A DNA stretch of 64,000 nt from contig NZ_LQGV01000003.1 in assembly GCF_001620065.1 (NCBI RefSeq), forward strand, positions 558,001 to 622,000. The letters run 5' to 3'. Origin of the DNA: Microbacterium sp. TNHR37B (lineage in GTDB: Bacteria; Actinomycetota; Actinomycetes; Actinomycetales; Microbacteriaceae). The notes below the pieces were generated by a model. It was not told the DNA's origin. It did no database searches and saw only the letters and a list, made by a program, of their open reading frames with translations. Position 1 is the stretch's first letter; each line of letters starts with the position of its first letter. The position numbers and the translations under genes were made by a program. Shown here one piece after another: positions 35,204 to 43,800 of this stretch.

Positions 35204-36324
35204 GCCGCGAGCTCCCCTCGGTCGACGCCGAGCTCCGCGGCCAGTCGCAGCACCATCGCGTGACTCCACAGAAGGGGGGTCGCGACCGGCCCCCACCGCT
35301 CCAACCATTCCTCCCGGTATTCGGGGGCGAGGAGGTGCCCGTCGACCTGCTCGGGCAGCATGCCGGTGTCGGTGGCGGTGGACGCGGCCCACTCCAGCAG
35401 GCGCAACGCCTCCTCGCGCTGCCCGGCGGCCGCGTAGGCGAGTCCGAGGAAGCAGGACAGGAGCGGCCAGCGGCCACCCCCGAAGAACGTGTCGGCGCGG
35501 AAGCGGTACACGCCGCCCTCCACCTCCAGCTGGTCGGACAGGGCGCGGAGCGTTCCCGCAGCCAGCGCCGAATCGGCGTCGATCACGCCGAGCGGCGCGA
35601 TGAGCGCGCTGAGGCTGCCGTCCACGGCACTCGATCCGATCCACTTGACGAGGTGACCGTCGACGACCGCATCCCGCGTGAGACGCGCCGTGACCGCCGC
35701 GGCTCCCGCGCGGGCGCGCTCGGCACGCTCCCCCGTCACGAGCCCGGACTCCGCCGCGTCGCGCAGGCCCGCCGCGATGCACCCCAGCGTCGATCCGTGA
35801 ACGGCTTCGTCGTGCTCCTCCCACCAGTCGTAGCAGGGGCGCTCCCACGAGCTCAGCAGGTAGTCCACCGTGAGCGCGGCGGCATCCGCCCACCGCGCCG
35901 GGTCGATCCCGTGACGCTCGGAGTGGGCGGCCGCCGCCCACAACCACGTGCCGTAGCCGTCGAGCTGGAAGTCCCACCAGTCGTCCGACCCCAGGCCCCC
36001 GTCGAAGGTGAAGCGCGCGGGCAGCATCTGCTCATCGGGGAGGGGCGTTCCCGCGTCGGCGGCCTCGACGATGTCGCGGATGCGGTCGGCGTAGCGATCC
36101 ACGACCATCGCGCACCAGTCGTGGAACGCAGAGGCGGAGGCCACCTCCCCCGCGGCGGAGGCGCCGTCGGCGATGAACGAGCCGTCGCGGAACCAGCAGT
36201 ACCCGCGGTACGCCGAGAACGAGGGCGAGGCGGGGTAGGCGCCGTTGGGCTCCTGCAGCGAGGTGATGACGGTGCGAGAGCGGTCGAGGAGCGCGTCGAG
36301 GGCGACGCGGGGTGTGGTGGTCAT
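35200..36324 (-). CDS. GH15-type glucohydrolase, probable isomaltose glucohydrolase
   Basis: A 374-residue (alpha/alpha)6-barrel protein of the glucoamylase/glucodextranase clan. Substrate-side motifs are GYCWFRDGSF (residues 41-50) and DWWDFQLDGYGTWLWA (115-130). The general acid is expected in WWEEHDE (E169/E170) and the base in MLPEQVDG (E325). It lacks the starch-binding and N-terminal super-sandwich domains of glucoamylases and has no signal peptide. This compact cytoplasmic form resembles isomaltose glucohydrolases, which invert isomaltose to glucose. ATG 36324 has only a weak CGGAAC ribosome site. It lies 66 bases after the binding-protein gene and overlaps the GH31 gene downstream. 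It would take the isomaltose produced by the GH31 enzyme. Confidence 0.83.
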   Translation of the reverse strand: MTTTPRVALDALLDRSRTVITSLQEPNGAYPASPSFSAYRGYCWFRDGSFIADGASAAGEVASASAFHDWCAMVVDRYADRIRDIVEAADAGTPLPDEQMLPARFTFDGGLGSDDWWDFQLDGYGTWLWAAAAHSERHGIDPARWADAAALTVDYLLSSWERPCYDWWEEHDEAVHGSTLGCIAAGLRDAAESGLVTGERAERARAGAAAVTARLTRDAVVDGHLVKWIGSSAVDGSLSALIAPLGVIDADSALAAGTLRALSDQLEVEGGVYRFRADTFFGGGRWPLLSCFLGLAYAAAGQREEALRLLEWAASTATDTGMLPEQVDGHLLAPEYREEWLERWGPVATPLLWSHAMVLRLAAELGVDRGELAA

Positions 36325-36348
36325 GAGTCCGTTCCGGGAAAGTCGCGA

Positions 36349-36379
36349 TGGCCGGGGCGGGGTTCTCCCGCCCCGGCCA
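36349..36379. terminator. strong hairpin just after the second binding-protein gene
   Basis: A perfect 13-bp stem (TGGCCGGGGCGGG and its complement) with a five-base loop, 11 bases past the binding-protein stop and 24 bases before the GH15 start. As in the first ABC operon, it probably limits read-through so that binding protein is made in excess of the downstream enzymes. Confidence 0.7.
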
Positions 36380-36390
36380 GTGGGCGGATG

Positions 36391-37641
36391 TCAGCCGAGG
36401 AGGGGCGCGATGCGCTTCTCGGCGTCGGCGAGGGCCTCTTCGACCGTCTTGCGGCCGGCGGCCGCCTCGGTCAGCTCCTCGGTGACGATGTCCTGCATCT
36501 CCGCCTGACCGTCACCGATCGAGGGAGCGAGGGCCACCTCGTCGAGCGAGTCGAACACGGCCTGACGGTTGGCCGGCGGGGTGATGTCGAGGTAGGCCGA
36601 CAGGGCGGCCTCGTCGGCGATCGGCGGGAGCTCCCATCCGGCCTTCAGGCGCGTGTCGACGGTGGTCTTGGAGCTCGTGAGGAACTCGGCGAACTTCGTG
36701 GCCGCCTCCTTGTTCTTCGTGCCCGCGGAGACGCCGACGGCGTTGGAGAACAGCGCGCTCGCGTGCTGCGTGTCGCCCGGCTCCACGGCGATGTCCCACG
36801 CGATGTCGGCGTCGGCGAGACCGCCGAACATCCAGATGCCGCTGTGCCACATCGCGAGCTTGCCGTCGGCGAACAGCTTGCTGTCGAAGTCGGGCGTGCC
36901 CGCTCCCTGCTCGGCCGTCGGCATGGTCGTGCCGCTCTTCTCGACCAGCCACTTGGCGGCGGCGATCCCCTCGGGGCTGTTGAACCCGAGCGTGCCGTCG
37001 GCCTTGAGGAACTCCCCGCCCGCCTGCGCGACGGCCTTGTAGAACTCGTGGTACGAGATCGGCTGGTAGTCGCCCCAGACGCCGGCGTCGGTGTCGGTGA
37101 GCTTCTCGGCGGCGGCCTTCTCGTCCGCCCACGTCCAGTCGCTGGTGGGGTAGTCGAGCCCCGCCGCGTCGAACAGGTCGGCGTTATAGAACAGCACGAC
37201 GTTGGAGAACGAGCTCGGCAGGGCGTACTGCGTGCCGTCGGTGGCGTAGGCGTCGGCGAGCGAGGCCTGATAGGCGCTCGTGTCCACACCCTCCAGCGGC
37301 GCGAGGACGCCGCTCTTCTGGTAGGCGGCGTAGTTGGCGAACTCGATGTCGAACACGTCGGCGGCCGTGCCACCGGCGAGGTCGGTCTGCAGCGCCGTGA
37401 AGTAGTCCGCGTACGGCAGGGTCTTCACCTCGACGGTGATGCCCTTGTTCTCCTTCTCGAAGGCATCGACGATCGCCTCGAGGTTCTTCTCGTTGCCTCC
37501 GGCCGAGATGAAGTTGGAGTACGTGATCGTCACGTCCTCGCCCGCGGCAGGCGTGGTGGCGCTGGGGCCGGAGCAACCGGCGAGGGCGAGGCCGGCGACG
37601 GCGAGGACGCCGACGCCGGCGAGGGGTGCTGTGCGGTTCAT
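36391..37641 (-). CDS. extracellular solute-binding lipoprotein of the second sugar importer
   Basis: A 416-residue family 1 binding protein. The lipoprotein signal peptide ends at L-A-G-C with Cys23 lipidated. The mature protein shows the usual ITYSNFISAGG start, VFDIEFANYAAY and the C-terminal AATKFAEFLTSS sugar-binder elements. ATG 37641 has an excellent AAGGAG ribosome site. The frame upstream (to 38427) is antisense-like noise over the permease gene. It would capture the product of the secreted GH31 enzymes, predicted to be cycloalternan or a related oligosaccharide, for the two permeases encoded upstream in the same operon. Confidence 0.94.
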   Translation of the reverse strand: MNRTAPLAGVGVLAVAGLALAGCSGPSATTPAAGEDVTITYSNFISAGGNEKNLEAIVDAFEKENKGITVEVKTLPYADYFTALQTDLAGGTAADVFDIEFANYAAYQKSGVLAPLEGVDTSAYQASLADAYATDGTQYALPSSFSNVVLFYNADLFDAAGLDYPTSDWTWADEKAAAEKLTDTDAGVWGDYQPISYHEFYKAVAQAGGEFLKADGTLGFNSPEGIAAAKWLVEKSGTTMPTAEQGAGTPDFDSKLFADGKLAMWHSGIWMFGGLADADIAWDIAVEPGDTQHASALFSNAVGVSAGTKNKEAATKFAEFLTSSKTTVDTRLKAGWELPPIADEAALSAYLDITPPANRQAVFDSLDEVALAPSIGDGQAEMQDIVTEELTEAAAGRKTVEEALADAEKRIAPLLG

Positions 37642-37688
37642 GGGATATCTCCTTCGATACGGGTGTGCGAGGTGAGGTGGTGCGGGTC

Positions 37689-38504
37689 TTACTTGATGCC
37701 GCTGGAGGCGACGCCCTGGATGACGTAGCGCTGAGCGAACAGATAGATGGCGAGCATCGGGAGGATGCTGACGACGGAGCCTGCCATCATCACGTCCCAC
37801 TGCGTCGTGTACTGCCCCTGGAGCCCGGCGAGGGCCAGCGGCAGGGTCTTGAGCTCGGCCGAACGCAGGATGATGAGCGGCCAGAGGAAGCCGTTCCAGC
37901 TGTTCATGAACGAGAACACCGCGAGCGTCGCGAGGGTCGGCCCCACGAGCGGGAGCACGACGGTGCCGAAGATGCGGAAGTGTCCGGCGCCGTCGAGCGT
38001 GGCGGCTTCGTCGAGCTCGCGCGGCACCCCGTTCATCGCCTGACGGAGCAGGAACACGCCGAATGCGCTCGCGACTCCCGGCAGCAGGACACCGAGATAC
38101 GTGTCGACGAGACCGAGGTCGCGCATCTGGACGAACAGCGGCACGATGAGCACCTGGATGGGGATCATCATGGTCGCGAGGTAGATCGCGAACACCACTC
38201 CGCGACCACGGAAGGGCAGGCGGCTGAACGCGTAGGCCGCGAGGGAGCTGGTGACCAGCTGGAACAGTGCCGTGACGACGGCCAGCCCGATCGAGTTCGC
38301 GATGATCCGGGCGAACGGCAGTTCGGCGAACAGCGTCTGGTAGGCCGAGAACGACGGTTCCTCGGGGATCAGCCGGGGCGTCGCGTCGAGTCCGGCACCG
38401 GGCGAGAATGACGTCGACAGCGTCCACAGGAACGGGAAGAACATCACGACGGCGCCGAGGATCAGCACCGCGGTGAGGAGGGCCCGCTGGGTCTTCTCAC
38501 GCAT
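37689..38504 (-). CDS. sugar ABC importer permease, MalG-like (second importer)
   Basis: A 271-residue permease with six hydrophobic segments and the EAA loop ELDEAATLDGAGHFRIFGTVVLP (about residues 165-187). Its ATG overlaps the end of the MalF-like gene by eight bases, so the two are coupled. It pairs with that protein and the lipoprotein downstream. The operon encodes no ATPase. Confidence 0.94.
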   Translation of the reverse strand: MREKTQRALLTAVLILGAVVMFFPFLWTLSTSFSPGAGLDATPRLIPEEPSFSAYQTLFAELPFARIIANSIGLAVVTALFQLVTSSLAAYAFSRLPFRGRGVVFAIYLATMMIPIQVLIVPLFVQMRDLGLVDTYLGVLLPGVASAFGVFLLRQAMNGVPRELDEAATLDGAGHFRIFGTVVLPLVGPTLATLAVFSFMNSWNGFLWPLIILRSAELKTLPLALAGLQGQYTTQWDVMMAGSVVSILPMLAIYLFAQRYVIQGVASSGIK

Positions 38505-39444
38505 AGGTCACCCACCTCTTCTGTCCGACGATCTGCACGACGGTCACGCCCAGCACGAGGATGAACAGCATCCACGACAGTGCCGACGCCTCCCCGGCAG
38601 CGCCGTAGCGGAAGGTCAGGTCGTAGATCTGCTGCACGACGACCGTGCTCGACCCCGCCGGGCCGCCGCCGGTCATGGCGTAGACCTGGTCGAAGACCTG
38701 GAAGCCGTTGATGAGGGAGATCACGACGACGAAGAACGTCGAGGGCGACAGCAGCGGGAGGGTCACGTTGAACAAGCGCCGCCACGGCCCCGCACCGTCG
38801 ACCTTCGCCGCCTCGTACATCTCCTGCGGGATCGCCTGAAGCCCGGCGAGGAGGATGATCATGACGAAGCCGAGGTCCTTCCACGCCGAGGCGAGGATGA
38901 TCGACGGCATCGACCACGCCGGATCGGTCCACCACCCGGGCCCGTCGATGCCGAACACCGCGAGGGCCGCGTTGACGATCCCGACCGACGGGTTGAGCAG
39001 CCAGCGCCACACGAGGGCCACGACGATCCAGCTCGTCACGACGGGGAGGAAGTACACGCCCCGCAGGATGTTGCGCCCGCGCAGCCGCACGTTGAGCGCG
39101 AGGGCGAGGGCGAGCCCCCCGATGTAGACGAGCGGCAGGTAGCCGACGAGGTAGTAGAGCGTGTTGAGGAACGCCCGCTGCGTCGTGGGGTCCTGCACGA
39201 GGTGCACGTAGTTGTCGAACCCCACCCATTTCATGGGGGCGAGCAGGTTCCACTCGTGGAGGCTCGTCCACAGCGCGCCGAACATCGGGTAGATCGTGAA
39301 GAGCGCGAGCGGGATGGCGCTCGGCAGCAGGAAGACGAGCACCGTGAGGGCGTAGCGCACGCGGCGACGGGGACGTCGGACGGGCGGCGCCGGGATCGCC
39401 TCGCCCGCGATGTCGGTCGGCAGGGGCCGGGCCGTGAGGGTCAT
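38497..39444 (-). CDS. sugar ABC importer permease, MalF-like (second importer)
   Basis: A 315-residue permease. A roughly 30-residue Arg/Pro-rich cytoplasmic N-terminus is followed by six hydrophobic segments and the EAA loop MYEAAKVDGAGPWRRLFNVTLP (about residues 205-226). The open frame extends to 39684, but ATG 39444 overlaps the stop of the ROK gene as ATGA and gives a normal N-terminus. Second gene of the ROK-importer-hydrolase operon. Confidence 0.93.
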   Translation of the reverse strand: MTLTARPLPTDIAGEAIPAPPVRRPRRRVRYALTVLVFLLPSAIPLALFTIYPMFGALWTSLHEWNLLAPMKWVGFDNYVHLVQDPTTQRAFLNTLYYLVGYLPLVYIGGLALALALNVRLRGRNILRGVYFLPVVTSWIVVALVWRWLLNPSVGIVNAALAVFGIDGPGWWTDPAWSMPSIILASAWKDLGFVMIILLAGLQAIPQEMYEAAKVDGAGPWRRLFNVTLPLLSPSTFFVVVISLINGFQVFDQVYAMTGGGPAGSSTVVVQQIYDLTFRYGAAGEASALSWMLFILVLGVTVVQIVGQKRWVTYA

Positions 39445-40670
39445 TTCGCGTCGCCGCTCTCGCCGGGGGCGACCGAACGCGCCACGGCGAGCCGCTCGCG
39501 CACGAGGCGTCCCTGCTCGCCCGAGCGTCCCTGGGCATCGAACGGCGTCGAGAGCACGAGCGAGGCCGCTCCCTGCGCCCAGCGGTCGTCCTGCCAGGTC
39601 TCGACCGCGACGGGAACGGCGCGGTTGCGCGGGATGAGACCGGCACGGAACGCCGGCTCGAACCCGAACGACCAGTGCCGCCACGACTCGACGCCTTCGC
39701 CGAGGAGGATCACGATCTCCGGGTCGACGACGTTCACGACGCCGGCGAGCACGCGACCGAGCAGGTGGCCCGCGTGCGAGAAGAGCTGCTGGGCGCCCGG
39801 GTCACCCGCATCCGCGAGGGAGCGCAGCGCCGCGATGCCGGCGTCGCGCCCGATGAGACCCTGCTCGCGGCCGCGGCGCACGAGCGCGTCCTGACCGACG
39901 ACCGCTTCGAGGCAGCCATGGCCACCGCACTGGCAGAGGGGGCCGTCCTCTTCCACGGGCACGTGGCCGATCTCGCCCGCACCGCCGCTGCGCCCTCGCA
40001 GCACGCGCCCGTCGGCCACCAGCCCGGCACCGACACCGGTGCCGATCGTGAGGACCAGGACATTCTCGTGTCCGCGGGCCTGCCCGTGCAGGGCCTCGGC
40101 GATCGCGAGCGCGTTGACGTTGTTCTCGACGAGCACGGGGAGATCGAGCTCCCGGCGGAGGGCTTCCCCCAGGGGCACGCGCTGCCAGCCGAGCTGCGTC
40201 GAGTCGACCGTGCCGACCGCCTGCTCTTCGACGTTGCCGGGCACCCCGACGCCGACGCCGAGGAGGGGCGCGCCGTCTCCCCCGCCGATGAAGGCGCGGA
40301 GCTTCTCGGCCAGGCGCGTGGTGGCGGTGCCCGAGGCGGCGTCGAAGGGCTCGGTCGCGGAGCGGACGACGGTTCCGTCGATCCCGACCTCCACGACGGT
40401 GATGTGGTCGGCGACGACCTTGACCCCGATCGCGCGTCCGGCGTCGGCCACGAGCCCGAGCAGTCGCGCGGGTCGTCCGCCGCTGGAAGGACTGTGGTCG
40501 AGCTCGACGAGCAGTCCGTCGGCGATCAGCTGACGCGTGTGCTGAGTGATGAGGGCCGGCGAGACATCGAGCTCTCGCGCGAGGTCGGCGCGCGAGGTGG
40601 GACCGCTGCCGCCGATGAAGGCGAGCACGGCCGATCGGGTGACATCGGCGCGGGCGGAAGAAGACGGCAC
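39441..40670 (-). CDS. ROK-family transcriptional repressor
   Basis: A 409-residue regulator. Residues 1-75 form a winged helix-turn-helix (TSRADLARELDVSPALITQHTRQLIADGLL). The rest is a ROK sugar-kinase-like sensor with TIGTGVGAGLV and the zinc motif GHVPVEEDGPLCQCGGHGCLE (about residues 236-256). ROK repressors release DNA when a sugar binds. The start is GTG 40670 with AAAGGGG upstream. First gene of the leftward operon (importer, GH15, GH31), so it controls its own synthesis. The TTCAG-xx-CTGAA-type sites at 40684-40695 and 40827-40838 are its probable operators. Confidence 0.92.
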   Translation of the reverse strand: MPSSSARADVTRSAVLAFIGGSGPTSRADLARELDVSPALITQHTRQLIADGLLVELDHSPSSGGRPARLLGLVADAGRAIGVKVVADHITVVEVGIDGTVVRSATEPFDAASGTATTRLAEKLRAFIGGGDGAPLLGVGVGVPGNVEEQAVGTVDSTQLGWQRVPLGEALRRELDLPVLVENNVNALAIAEALHGQARGHENVLVLTIGTGVGAGLVADGRVLRGRSGGAGEIGHVPVEEDGPLCQCGGHGCLEAVVGQDALVRRGREQGLIGRDAGIAALRSLADAGDPGAQQLFSHAGHLLGRVLAGVVNVVDPEIVILLGEGVESWRHWSFGFEPAFRAGLIPRNRAVPVAVETWQDDRWAQGAASLVLSTPFDAQGRSGEQGRLVRERLAVARSVAPGESGDAK

Positions 40671-40683
40671 GGGAACCCCTTTG

Positions 40684-40695
40684 TTTAGGCCTGAA
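40684..40695 (-). promoter_or_regulatory. ROK operator in the importer operon leader
   Basis: On the minus strand TTCAGGCCTAAA, a near-palindrome centred on GGCC. It sits over the predicted transcript start of the operon and directly precedes the AACAAAGGGG ribosome region of the ROK gene. It matches the site at 40827-40838. Confidence 0.7.
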
Positions 40696-40698
40696 TGA

Positions 40699-40728
40699 AC
40701 GTTAGGACACGATGCGCTCGGACGTCAA
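40699..40728 (-). promoter_or_regulatory. promoter of the ROK-importer-GH15-GH31 operon
   Basis: Reading leftward, TTGACG (complement of 40723-40728), an 18-base spacer and TAACGT (complement of 40699-40704) form a good sigma-70-type promoter. Transcription would start near 40692, inside the ROK operator. Confidence 0.65.
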
Positions 40729-40786
40729 CTCCAACCCCGTCGGTGGCACCAGGGACCTGTCCCGCGTAACGGTTTGGCGGAGAGGG

Positions 40787-40816
40787 TTGATCTCGGACTC
40801 ATAGGTAGTCCATACT
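40787..40816 (+). promoter_or_regulatory. promoter of the secreted GH31 genes
   Basis: TTGATC at 40787-40792 and CATACT at 40811-40816 are separated by 18 bases. The expected start point near 40823 is just ahead of the operator at 40827. Confidence 0.5.
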
Positions 40817-40826
40817 CTCCACTAAA

Positions 40827-40838
40827 TTCAGACCTGAA
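40827..40838 (+). promoter_or_regulatory. ROK operator in the secreted GH31 leader
   Basis: TTCAGACCTGAA has five-base perfect inverted arms (TTCAG/CTGAA). It lies between the promoter and the AAAGAGG ribosome site of the GH31 gene and is nearly identical to the operator in the opposite leader (40684-40695). The repressor can therefore shut both divergent operons. Confidence 0.7.
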
Positions 40839-40851
40839 CAAAGAGGTTCTC

Positions 40852-43800
40852 ATGTCTTCTGCTGCACGGACTCTTCCCTCCGCGGGTCCCCGCCGCGCGA
40901 TCGTGCTCGCCGCGGGTCTCGTGATGGCCCTCGTCATCGCCCTCCTCGCGGCGACGCCGGCCCACGCGAACACGCTGGACGGGGTGTGGCACAACCCCTA
41001 CGGCGATGATGAGCTCTACGCCACACAGCCCACCGAGCGATCGCCGCGCGACCCGATGGCGGGTGAGAACGTCACCGTCCGCGCCACCACCTGGCCCATC
41101 GCCTCGGGGCAGTCGGTGTGGGTCACGTGGAGCGTCAATGGCGTTGCCCAGACCCCGCGGGGCGCCAGCTGGGACTACAACTCCGGCAATAACACGTACT
41201 GGAAGGTCGATCTCGGCTCCTTCGCCCGCGGCGACGACGTCGAGTACACGGTGCACGCCGACGTCAACGGCGGCGGGCAGCGCGACATCGGCCCGTTCTC
41301 GTTCGCGACCACCTCGTGGAGCACCGTCACCGATGTCACGAGCGTGATCGACAACGGCACCTCGGTCGACATCGTGACCGGGGACAGCGCCGGCGACTTC
41401 ACCCCGAAGGTGCGCTTCGCCTTCCCGCGCTTGGACGGCTACGACGTGCAGATCGCACCGAACGGGTCGGGCCTGAACCTCAGCGGTCTCACGAGCTATA
41501 CCGTCACCAACGGCTCATCGCAGGTGACCATCGCCACGAGCCAGCTCGTGCTCAAGATCGACAAGAGCCCCTACCGCCTGTCGGTCTACAAGGGCGACGG
41601 AACCACGCTGATCACCCGCCAGTACGACCCGGCGCAGTTCCGCAACATCGGCTGGGCGAGCGACGGCAGCTCCACCGTGACCAAGATCGAGGACCACTTC
41701 CTGAGCCCCGCCGGCGAGCGGTTCGAGGGCTTCGGCGAGCGCTACGACCGGCTCGACCACCGCGGCACCGACGTGCACAACTACGTCTACAACCAGTACC
41801 AGGACCAGGGCGCCACGCGTCGCACCTACTACTCGGTGCCCTACTTCGCCAACTCCGCCGGCTACGGCGTGCACGTGCCGAGCACCCGGTACGCGATCTT
41901 CAACCTGGCGACCTACCGCTCCGACATGGCCGGGTTCACCGTCGACACCGGCGGCGCCCTGAACTCGACCCTCACCTACCAGTTCTTCACCGGCGACCAG
42001 ACGGCGATGCTCGACGACTTCACCGCCGAAACCGGTCGTCCCCTCCTCCCGCCCAAGTGGGCCTTCGGTCTCTGGGGCTCGGCGAACGAGTGGAACACGC
42101 AGGCCGAGGTCGACACGTGGCTGAACCAGGTGGACTCCTCCGGCATCCCGCACAGCGCGCTCGTGCTGGAGCAGTGGAGCGACGAGGCCACGTTCTACCT
42201 CTGGAAGGACGCCCAGTACACGCCCACCTCGGGGGGCGGCTCGCTCGACTACGCCGACCTCACCTTCCCGTCGGGCGGCGCATGGAGCAACCCGAAGCAG
42301 ATGATCCAGGACGCCCACGACCAGAACATCAAGGTCATCCTGTGGCAGATCCCCGTGCTCAAGGAGAACTTCACCTCCAATCCCTCCACCGCCCCGCAGC
42401 AGCATCTCAACGACAAGGCGTACGCCGCGGCGCAGAACTTCCTCGTGAAGGACGGCGGCGGCCAGCCGTACCGCATCCCGACCGGCCAGTGGTTCGGCGA
42501 CAGCACGGTTCCCGACTTCACCAGCACCGCCGCGACCGACTGGTGGATGAGCAAGCGCGCGTACCTGCTCGACGACCTCGGCGTCGACGGCTTCAAGACC
42601 GACGGCAGCGAGGCCCTGTTCGGGCGCGACCTCCAGGTGGCCGACGGTCGCCGGGGCGACGAGATGCACAACGCCTACCCGAACGAGTACACCCGCGCCT
42701 ACAACGACTTCGTGCAGGACAAGACCGGCGGCGACGGCACGATCTTCAGCCGCGCCGGGACCTCCGGCGGCCAGAGCCAGTCCATTTTCTGGGCGGGCGA
42801 CCAGTCGTCGACGTTCGGAGCCTTCCAGGAGGCGGTGCGGGCGGGCCAGAGCGCCGGACAGTCGGGGGTGCCGTTCTGGGCGTGGGACCTCGCCGGGTTC
42901 ACCGGCTCGTTCCCCAGCTCCGAGCTCTACCTCCGCTCGACGTCGCAGGCGACCTTCTCGCCGATCATGCAGTACCACTCCGAGAAGGCCGACCCCACGC
43001 CCTCCGAGGCGCGCACGCCCTGGAACGTGCAGGCGCGCACCGGCGACACGAGCGTCGTGCCGACGTTCACCAAGTTCGCGAACGTCCGGATGAACCTCGT
43101 GCCCTACCTCTACACCGAGGCCGACGACAGCGCCTCGACGGGCGTGCCGATGATGCGGGCGATGAGCCTCGCATTCCCCGGCGACGCGACGGCGGCGACC
43201 TACGACCAGCAGTACCTGTTCGGCTCCCAGCTGCTCGTCGCTCCGATCACGACCCAGGGGCAGACGGTCAAGGACGTCTACCTGCCCTCGGGCGAGTGGT
43301 ACGACTTCTGGAACGGCGGGCGCGCGATCGGCAACGGCGTGAAGCAGTACTACGCCGCGAAGGACACGATCCCCGTCTACGCCCGGGCCGGAGCGGTCAT
43401 CCCGCTCAACCTCAACGACGCGTACCAGCTGGGCGGCACGATCGGCAACGACGTCGAGACCTACGACAACCTCGTGTTCCGGGTCTACCCGTCGGCGTCG
43501 AGCACGTACGACTACTTCGAGGACTCCGCGAACGCGCACCGCACCATCTCGGTCACGTCCGACCGCGTGGCGCGCACCGTGTCGGTCTCCGCTCCGGCGC
43601 TGACCACCGCCGCGACCTACCAGGTGTCGGGCACCAAGCCCACGGGCGTCACGGTGGCCGGTTCGGCGCTCACCGAGGTGGGCTCGGTGTCGGCGCTGGC
43701 CTCGGCGAGCACCGGCTGGTTCTGGGACTCGGTGCAGCAGCTGACCTACGTGAAGGTCGGAGCGAGCACGTCCGCCCGCACGATCGCCCTGAGCGGCGTG

